This document shows positions 5,917-10,313 of a stretch of DNA of 10,313 nt, piece by piece. The translations under genes and the position numbers were made by a program. The DNA is from Microcaldota archaeon (lineage in GTDB: Archaea; Iainarchaeota; Iainarchaeia; JAADDC01). The stretch lies in assembly GCA_027000685.1 (NCBI GenBank), contig JALTNN010000098.1, forward strand, positions 1 through 10,313, written 5' to 3'. Within the stretch, counting starts at the first letter, position 1; each line of letters opens with the position of its first letter. Under the pieces are notes generated by a model, which searched no databases, was not told where the DNA came from, and worked only from the letters and a program-made list of their open reading frames with translations.

Positions 5917-7109
5917 TGGAGGATCAACCTCCCGGCCTCTATCCTCACCCTCTCAACGGGTATTCTCAGCGTCCTCCTCCCCCTCTCCACCACGAGCACC
6001 TTGTCCTCCGGCCTCACCCTCCTCACCTTCCCCATCCTCACCCCTGTCCTGTCATAGAGCGTGGCCCCAACGACCTCCTTACTGTACAGCACGGCCTTCC
6101 TTATGAAGCCGCCAAGCTTGGCGAGGAGGAAGTAGGAGACGAGGGAGACGATCACCGTCACGGCGGCGAGGCCTGCCGACCCCCTTCCCTCGAGGAAGTT
6201 GATGAGGGCATCGCCCGTAACTAGGAGGACGAGGACGGTTGCACCGAAGATGATGTAGTCCCCGATTTTGTAGCTCTCCCTCCTGTGGAACGCCTCTATG
6301 GACTTCCCTACGAGGAAGACGAGCACCGCTATACCCGTTGTGAAGCCACCCACCCTCAGGGCCTCGTAGAGGGCTACTCCCTGATCGGGGAAGTAGGTGT
6401 AGGTGTGCACGGCAAGGAAGAGGGCACCTATGAGGATGGCTATGGACGCCACGTGGAAGGGGAGTGCGGAGGAGTGGGGGTTTATGGAGAGGTACGCCTT
6501 TAGCGTTCCGACGAGTGGCTCTTCGAGTCCGAAGCCCCTGAGGAGGAGATAGACACCGAGAAGGCCTATTATCACCCTCAGGGCGTTCTCCTGGAACAGG
6601 AACCAGAGAAGGAGGATGACTCCGGGTATGCCGAGGAACAGCCTTGCGAAGGAGGGGTCCTCGAGGGCCGTCTTTATCGTATAGAAGGTTCTCTCGAGTT
6701 GCTGGGCCTGCTTCACTATGACGGTCTTCTTTGACACGATCGGGGCGTAGGAGGAGATGAGAGGGAGAACCTGGTCATCCTCTGCCCCGTCAGATACAAA
6801 GATGACACCCTCGTAGTTTCCCTTCGAGAATATCTCGTCGAGGGCCTTCTTTATCTTCATGTCGGCGATGAGGCCGAGCTTGGAGTCCCCTGTGACGAGG
6901 GCCACCTCCACGTCCCTGCCCTGGGCAGACAGCTCGTCGTATATCTTCACAGCGGCGAAGATGGTGTTCCCGTCCGCGTCCTCGGGGTCTGCAAGGAGGA
7001 GGGCTTCGGCAGCCTTGAGTACGTTCTCCCTCCCTACTACAGGCGACTCTATCCCCGTCTTCACGCCCAGATCGTCATCCCTGTCCACCACGAGCACGAG
7101 GAGGGCCAC
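5913..7109 (-). CDS. DUF373 family integral membrane protein
   Basis: The first 28 codons of the open frame extend into the divergent gene and are doubtful. GTG 7109 gives the family N-terminus V-A-L-L-V-L-V-V-D-R-D-D-D-L-G and sits 25 nt from a TATA box. The 398 residues have a soluble alpha/beta domain (about 1-150) with the D-R-D-D-D motif (9-13) and V-S-D-G-A-E-D-D (105-112). About six membrane segments follow (157-172, 176-191, 215-237, 252-269, 284-300, 314-331), then a small beta-rich polar tail (about 345-398). DUF373 proteins are widespread in archaea and have no established function; the acidic loops suggest metal or nucleotide binding, which is inference. The downstream presenilin-like gene starts within its stop codon, so both products are probably made together and share a membrane process. 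Confidence 0.88.
   Translation of the reverse strand: MALLVLVVDRDDDLGVKTGIESPVVGRENVLKAAEALLLADPEDADGNTIFAAVKIYDELSAQGRDVEVALVTGDSKLGLIADMKIKKALDEIFSKGNYEGVIFVSDGAEDDQVLPLISSYAPIVSKKTVIVKQAQQLERTFYTIKTALEDPSFARLFLGIPGVILLLWFLFQENALRVIIGLLGVYLLLRGFGLEEPLVGTLKAYLSINPHSSALPFHVASIAILIGALFLAVHTYTYFPDQGVALYEALRVGGFTTGIAVLVFLVGKSIEAFHRRESYKIGDYIIFGATVLVLLVTGDALINFLEGRGSAGLAAVTVIVSLVSYFLLAKLGGFIRKAVLYSKEVVGATLYDRTGVRMGKVRRVRPEDKVLVVERGRRTLRIPVERVRIEAGRLILQ
5918..5932 (-). promoter_or_regulatory. Ribosome-binding site in a mini-hairpin before the presenilin-like gene
   Basis: On the minus strand GGAGG (5932-5928), TTGAT, CCTCC (5922-5918) form a 5-bp stem around a 5-base loop, just before GTG 5916. 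The GGAGG is the presumed ribosome-binding site. If folded, it would be hidden unless ribosomes finishing the DUF373 gene open it, which fits translational coupling. Confidence 0.45.
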
Positions 7110-7110
7110 G

Positions 7111-7120
7111 TTAATAAATT
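7111..7120 (+). promoter_or_regulatory. TATA box of the SPFH gene
   Basis: TTAATAAATT is centred 25.5 nt before GTG 7141. No ribosome-binding site is visible, so the transcript is probably leaderless. The box begins 1 nt from the opposite gene's start codon. Confidence 0.65.
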
Positions 7121-7128
7121 GAGCCGTA

Positions 7129-7138
7129 CTTAATATAA
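7129..7138 (-). promoter_or_regulatory. TATA box of the DUF373-presenilin unit
   Basis: On the minus strand TTATATTAAG is centred 25 nt before GTG 7109, again fitting a leaderless mRNA. It ends 2 nt short of the opposite gene's GTG. The two promoters fill the same 31 bp and probably cannot be engaged at once. Confidence 0.65.
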
Positions 7139-7140
7139 CC

Positions 7141-8064
7141 GTGGTCAGGGACGTCCTCGTCTTCGTCCTCATACTCCTCGTCATCTTCAGCATCCTCGGA
7201 CTTCTCGCCTACGCCATAATACAGAGGAACATCATCCTCGCCGTAGCCGCCCTCTTCCTCGGAGGCTTCCTCTTCCTTGCCTGGACGACGGACATGCTGC
7301 TGAGACTGAAGGAATACGAGAGGGCCGTGGTGTTCAGGCTTGGAAGGTTTGTGGGCGTGAGGGGACCCGGCTGGATCTTCATAATCCCCTACCTCGAGGA
7401 GTACAGGATCGTCGATCTCAGGGTTCAGACGGTGGACGTCCCGAAGCAAGAGGTGGTGACGAAGGATAACATCGTGCTCTACGTGGACGCTGTTATATAC
7501 CTACAGGTGGTCGATCCCAAGGCCGCCGTCCTCAACGTTGACGACTACAAGAGGGCCTCACAGCTCTTCGTCCAGGCAAAGATAAGGGATCTTATAGGTA
7601 ACATGACGCTCGACGAGGTGATAGGAAACGTCAAAGAGCTAAACGAGATGATACACAGGGATCTCGCGAAGCTTGCGAAGGCCTGGGGCGTTGAGGTGGT
7701 TTCCGTCCAGATACAGGATCTGGACATACCGGAAGGGATAAGGAGGGCCATGCACGACATGATGATAGCGGAGAAGGAGAAGATGGCGACGATACACAGG
7801 GCGGAGGCGAGGAAAATAGAGCTGGAGGCGATAAAGGAGGCCACACAGGATATGAACGAGAGGGTCCTCCTCTACTTCTACCTCGAGGCCCTGAAGAAGC
7901 TCGCGGAGGGCAGGGCGACGAAGATCATATATCCGCTCGAGCTTTCCTCGCTCGCCCAAGCCATATCGAAGCAGATAGGCGGGGTCGTCCCTGCCGAGAA
8001 GATAGAGGAGGACCTGAAGAAGTATGAGGATGTCCTGAAGAAAGTTCTGGGGTCCGGGAAGTGA
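7141..8064 (+). CDS. SPFH/Band-7 (stomatin-like) membrane protein
   Basis: This 307-residue protein scaffolds membranes as large oligomers, as stomatins, prohibitins and HflK/C do. Two hydrophobic segments (about 4-27 and 30-48) form a hairpin anchor. The SPFH domain begins near 57 (E-Y-E-R-A-V-V-F-R-L-G-R-F), continues through G-P-G-W-I-F-I-I-P (75-83) and D-L-R-V-Q-T-V-D-V-P (92-101), and ends near 200. A coiled-coil region (about 207-260) follows, then the stomatin C-terminal motif T-K-I-I-Y-P-L-E (260-267). GTG 7141 is chosen because of the TATA box 25 nt upstream and because the next starts would remove the first membrane segment. Archaeal and bacterial stomatins usually sit beside an nfeD protease-like gene; none is here. 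Its stop codon abuts that of the convergent spoIIM-like gene, the two making TGATCA. Confidence 0.93.
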   Translation: MVRDVLVFVLILLVIFSILGLLAYAIIQRNIILAVAALFLGGFLFLAWTTDMLLRLKEYERAVVFRLGRFVGVRGPGWIFIIPYLEEYRIVDLRVQTVDVPKQEVVTKDNIVLYVDAVIYLQVVDPKAAVLNVDDYKRASQLFVQAKIRDLIGNMTLDEVIGNVKELNEMIHRDLAKLAKAWGVEVVSVQIQDLDIPEGIRRAMHDMMIAEKEKMATIHRAEARKIELEAIKEATQDMNERVLLYFYLEALKKLAEGRATKIIYPLELSSLAQAISKQIGGVVPAEKIEEDLKKYEDVLKKVLGSGK

Positions 8065-8844
8065 TCAGAGGTAGCCGGCTTCTATGAATGCCCCGAAAAC
8101 GACGAAAAGGACGCCCATCACGAAGAGGATGAGAACATCCCTGAGGAGGCGCGTGTTCCATCCCTCCTGTATTATCGCAACGCCCATGAGAATCCCCGTT
8201 ATGCCCCCCGTGAAGTAGCCGAGGAACTCAAAGAAACCGTGGGGTATGATGGAAACGAGGGAGGCCACGGCCTCCGACACCGTCTCCTGCGAGAACTTCG
8301 AGAAGAAGAGGGCCGCTATTATTGAGGCGTTCCAGTTCAAGAGTAGCACACCCCCCGTACCGTAGAGGAGGGAAAGGATTATGGCTATGAGATACACCCT
8401 GAGGTTGTTCTCGAGGATGAACCAAAAGGCCGCCTCCTTCGATGCCATCCCGGTTATGTTCACCTTTACACCCTCAATTATCTTGAGTTCCTCCATCTGC
8501 TCCTGGAGGAGAAGGCTCCTGTGGGGCTCTGGGAAGAGGAGATAGGCGAACTGGAAGCCAACGACGGCACCCAGCATGTATGAGAAGTAGAGGGAGACGA
8601 GCCAGGACTGTATGGCGATCACCGCGCCCGGCTCCCTGTCGAGCACATCTGCCCCTATACTTACGGCCCGGAATAACACGGGTGCCACGGCTATGGTGGC
8701 GAGCAGGACGTGCCCCACGCTCGCTTGGGAGGGAAAGAGGATGACGGCTGTGACAGCCGAGACGACCGCGTAGAAGATGCCGCTCGAGAAGAAGACGAAG
8801 GGGGTGAAGAGCCTCCTCCTGTCCGCCAGGAGGTATTCGATCAC
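8065..8844 (-). CDS. SpoIIM (stage II sporulation protein M) family membrane protein
   Basis: This 259-residue polytopic membrane protein has about six hydrophobic segments (roughly 14-37, 44-62, 76-104, 150-168, 195-224, 237-255). Family marks are N-N-L-R-V-Y (146-151), L-L-Y-G-T-G-G (159-165) and I-I-P-H-G-F-F-E (199-206). The name comes from the Bacillus engulfment protein; archaeal members cannot act in sporulation, and their job, perhaps membrane remodelling or transport, is not known. A polar loop (about 105-140) may lie outside the bilayer. GTG 8844 is supported by a TATA box 25 nt upstream, and the mRNA is probably leaderless. The gene is convergent with the SPFH gene with no spacer, and divergent from the csl4-rpoL unit with a common TATA box. 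Confidence 0.88.
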   Translation of the reverse strand: MIEYLLADRRRLFTPFVFFSSGIFYAVVSAVTAVILFPSQASVGHVLLATIAVAPVLFRAVSIGADVLDREPGAVIAIQSWLVSLYFSYMLGAVVGFQFAYLLFPEPHRSLLLQEQMEELKIIEGVKVNITGMASKEAAFWFILENNLRVYLIAIILSLLYGTGGVLLLNWNASIIAALFFSKFSQETVSEAVASLVSIIPHGFFEFLGYFTGGITGILMGVAIIQEGWNTRLLRDVLILFVMGVLFVVFGAFIEAGYL

Positions 8845-8863
8845 TTAACGATGTGGGCTTTCC

Positions 8864-8873
8864 TTTTTAAAAA
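8864..8873. promoter_or_regulatory. Palindromic TATA box shared by two divergent units
   Basis: TTTTTAAAAA is a perfect palindrome. Its centre is 24.5 nt from GTG 8844 on the minus side and 27.5 nt from ATG 8896 (24.5 nt from TTG 8893) on the plus side. It is the only A/T-rich element in the gap, so it probably directs transcription both ways. Confidence 0.65.
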
Positions 8874-8895
8874 GAGGGAAGTAATGGTGTAATTG

Positions 8896-9186
8896 ATGAA
8901 GAGCGAGGACTACGTCAAAGGACGTCTCGAGGGCCTTTTCCAGCTTGTCTCCCTTCTGAGGGAGCTCGTCACAGAGGAAGAGGCGAAGAGCTCTATAGTG
9001 CAGAAGCTCGTGGAGCACATATACATCGAGATCGAGGAGATACTGGAGTACCTCGGGGAGGAGGTACACCCCGTAGTGAAGGAGAAGGTCAAGACGGCTA
9101 AGGAGAGCAAGGACGTCAAGGAGAAGGTTACGGCCTCCTACGACGTGCTCTCCGAGCTCATACAGAAGAAGACAGCGGAGGGATGA
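8896..9186 (+). CDS. Small all-helical protein of unknown function, first gene of the csl4-rpoL unit
   Basis: I do not recognise this 96-residue protein. It is charged (Glu/Lys-rich), has no cysteine and no membrane segment, and looks like three or four amphipathic helices: about 5-27 (V-K-G-R-L-E-G-L-F-Q-L-V), 28-53, 57-70 and 74-92. A helical-bundle adaptor is a reasonable picture but is only inference. ATG 8896 is preferred; TTG 8893 is directly upstream in frame and sits at 24.5 nt from the TATA centre. It is followed after 3 nt by csl4, whose ribosome-binding site overlaps this gene's last codons, so cotranslation with exosome and RNA polymerase subunits is likely. Even codon use and tight linkage support a real gene. 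Confidence 0.8.
   Translation: MKSEDYVKGRLEGLFQLVSLLRELVTEEEAKSSIVQKLVEHIYIEIEEILEYLGEEVHPVVKEKVKTAKESKDVKEKVTASYDVLSELIQKKTAEG
9177..9182 (+). promoter_or_regulatory. Ribosome-binding site deciding the TTG start of csl4
   Basis: GGAGGG precedes TTG 9190 by 7 nt. A nearby ATG at 9183 is in another frame and stops after eight codons, so the TTG start is preferred. Confidence 0.6.
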
Positions 9187-9189
9187 AGC

Positions 9190-9756
9190 TTGAAACTCCC
9201 AGGCGATAAGGTCTGCGAGGTAGAGGAGTATCTGCCGGGGAGGGGAGTCTACGCCGACGAGGACGGTGGAGTGTACTCGAAGCTTGTCGGCGAACCGAGG
9301 TTCAACGAAGCGGAGAAGACGGTCTCCGTCCAGTTTCCGAGAAAATCCCCGGGCATAAACGTGGTGGGTTCCATAGTCTATGGGAGGATATTCCAGCTTC
9401 TCCAGCAGGTGGCCCTCGTCCAGCTCTTCCCCTACAGGACGGCAAGGTTCAGGCTCATACCCCCCTCTCCTATCGGAGCCATTCACATCTCCGACATAAG
9501 GAAGGAGTTCGTTGAGGACATAAGGAACGAGTTTGACGTGGGCGATTGGGTGAGGGCGAAGATAAAGAGGATAGTGAAGCGGTTCTACCCGCAACTCACA
9601 ACTGTGGGGAGGGAGCTCGGTGTCATAAAGGCCTACTGCCCCCATGACAGGAGTCCCCTTGTGAGGAGGGGCGCGGACCTCGTCTGTCCACGCTGTAGGA
9701 GGAAGTTTAAAAGGAAGATAGCACAGGATTATGGTGATCCAAGGCTCCCGAGGTGA
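9190..9756 (+). CDS. csl4: Exosome RNA-binding cap subunit Csl4
   Basis: Csl4 sits on the cap of the archaeal exosome above the Rrp41-Rrp42 ring and helps feed RNA into 3'-to-5' degradation and tailing. The 188 residues match the family length and order: N-terminal domain (about 1-55, with P-G-D and an E-Y-L-P-G-R-G-V-Y turn), an S1 RNA-binding domain (about 57-133, V-V-G-S-I-V-Y-G, G-A-I-H-I-S-D-I-R, F-D-V-G-D-W-V-R-A-K-I), and a C-terminal zinc ribbon (about 148-185). The ribbon has C166-P-R-C169 in its second half, but the first half reads C150-P-H-D instead of CxxC, so the metal site is altered or uses His152/Asp153. The TTG 9190 start has a GGAGGG site. The following rpoL gene is coupled to its end, a pairing familiar in archaea. 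Confidence 0.93.
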   Translation: MKLPGDKVCEVEEYLPGRGVYADEDGGVYSKLVGEPRFNEAEKTVSVQFPRKSPGINVVGSIVYGRIFQLLQQVALVQLFPYRTARFRLIPPSPIGAIHISDIRKEFVEDIRNEFDVGDWVRAKIKRIVKRFYPQLTTVGRELGVIKAYCPHDRSPLVRRGADLVCPRCRRKFKRKIAQDYGDPRLPR

Positions 9757-9761
9757 TACAG

Positions 9762-10031
9762 ATGAAGGTGAACGTTGTGGGGGAAGATGAGAGAACCATC
9801 GAGCTGGAGCTGGATGACCTAACGATTGCTTCCCTCCTCGTGAAGTACCTCAACGAGGACGGGAGGACGGATGTGGCGGCCTTCAGACAGGAACACCCGC
9901 TCGAGGAGACGGTAAAACTCTTTCTAAGGGTGAGGGAAGGATCCCCGAGGGAGGTCCTCCGTGACGCTGTGGCGAAGGCTCTTTCGGATGTAAAGAAGTT
10001 AAAGGAGTCCCTGCTTTCTTCTCTTTCGTGA
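9762..10031 (+). CDS. rpoL: DNA-directed RNA polymerase subunit L
   Basis: RpoL (Rpo11, related to Rpb11 and the N-terminal part of bacterial alpha) pairs with RpoD/Rpo3 to start RNA polymerase assembly. The 89 residues match the family: a beta strand rich in acidic residues (I-E-L-E-L-D-D), the helix D-L-T-I-A-S-L-L-V-K-Y-L-N-E (19-32), the signature E-H-P-L (44-47), and a long C-terminal helix (about 63-86). The frame could begin at GTG 9753, inside the csl4 stop, but ATG 9762 has GGTGAT 4 nt before it and gives the family N-terminus, so it is preferred. Placement with csl4 ties RNA synthesis and RNA decay in one unit. Its stop overlaps the next start (GTGA). Confidence 0.95.
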   Translation: MKVNVVGEDERTIELELDDLTIASLLVKYLNEDGRTDVAAFRQEHPLEETVKLFLRVREGSPREVLRDAVAKALSDVKKLKESLLSSLS

Positions 10032-10313
10032 AGCTCGGGAGGGTAGCCGGTGTCGATGATGGGTTCTTCGAAAGGGGGAGGGACAGGGAGGCACCCCTCA
10101 TTGCCACGGTCATGAAGGGAGACGTGCTCGAGGGATTCAGGGTAGGAAGGGTAAGGGTTGACGGACTTGACGTCACGGAGAGAATAATCGAGCTTCTGGA
10201 GGGCTATTGGGAACAGATGGGAGTCCTCTTCACATACGGAACGATCTTTGCGGGGACGAACGTCGTCGACATGGAGGAGATACTCTCGAGGACGGGGGTT
10301 CCCGTGATAGCGG
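10028..10313 (+). CDS. DUF99 family protein (endonuclease V-like fold), 3' end outside window
   Basis: Ninety-five codons are visible before the right edge. GTG 10028 overlaps the rpoL stop (GTGA). The family N-terminus is clear: K-L-G-R-V-A-G-V-D-D-G-F-F (2-14), then R-V-R-V-D-G-L-D-V-T (42-51), and F-A-G-T-N-V-V-D-M (76-84) with a downstream G-V-P-V-I-A. DUF99 is placed with the RNase H-like endonuclease V fold; the Asp pair in G-V-D-D-G corresponds to where that fold carries a metal-binding Asp, but no activity is established for DUF99. Position after csl4 and rpoL suggests a role with RNA or transcription-linked DNA repair, which is inference. Confidence 0.88.
   Translation, partial: MKLGRVAGVDDGFFERGRDREAPLIATVMKGDVLEGFRVGRVRVDGLDVTERIIELLEGYWEQMGVLFTYGTIFAGTNVVDMEEILSRTGVPVIA

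Noticed and set aside
7110..7193. N-terminal extension of the DUF373 protein by 28 residues
   Set aside because: It would run into the SPFH gene and through both TATA boxes; GTG 7109 gives the usual family start.
8845..8895. Possible tRNA or small RNA gene in the 51-bp gap
   Set aside because: The gap is too short for a tRNA and has no stem structure beyond the TATA palindrome.

Overview
The window is archaeal. The signs are a class-1 (eRF1-like) release factor with NIKS and GGQ motifs, an archaeosine-type tRNA-guanine transglycosylase with a PUA domain, the exosome subunit Csl4, RNA polymerase subunit L, an archaeal-type UMP kinase, and DUF373 and DUF99 proteins. AGG-rich arginine codons, GTG/TTG starts, GGAGG/GGTGA ribosome-binding sites and TATA boxes about 25 nt before start codons all fit. 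High G+C and Arg/Glu/Val-rich proteins suggest a thermophile, but the lineage cannot be fixed from this piece.

The window is almost wholly coding, with no gene-free stretch above about 50 bases, and no tRNA, rRNA, CRISPR array or mobile element was seen. Transcription units alternate in direction. (1) 1-1060, minus: a membrane-anchored thioredoxin-fold protein running off the left edge. (2) 1095-1559, plus: a ZPR1 zinc-finger protein. (3) 4477 down to 1534, minus: aRF1 followed by tgtA. (4) 4515-5180, plus: pyrH. (5) 7109 down to 5140, minus: a DUF373 membrane protein followed by a presenilin-type protease. (6) 7141-8064, plus: an SPFH/stomatin protein. (7) 8844 down to 8065, minus: a SpoIIM-family membrane protein. 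(8) 8896 to the right edge, plus: a small helical protein, csl4, rpoL and a DUF99 gene cut by the edge.

The four divergent gaps are only 31-51 bp. Three of them hold TATA boxes that interleave or are shared by both genes. The three convergent ends overlap by 26 bp, overlap by 41 bp, or abut exactly.

The genes form two themes. Information processing is represented by aRF1 and tgtA (termination and tRNA modification), Csl4 and RpoL (RNA decay and transcription), pyrH (pyrimidine nucleotides) and ZPR1. The other theme is a membrane block at 5140-8844: DUF373, presenilin-like protease, SPFH scaffold and SpoIIM protein.

The main points for a second look are: the transglycosylase lacks the Zn-binding cysteines of its family although its catalytic Asp motif is intact; the thioredoxin-like protein has CPYG rather than CxxC; the presenilin-like protease shares a unit with DUF373 and a 31-bp bidirectional promoter with a stomatin that has no NfeD neighbour; and a perfect 22-bp inverted repeat sits at the very left edge, which looks like a foldback or assembly join.
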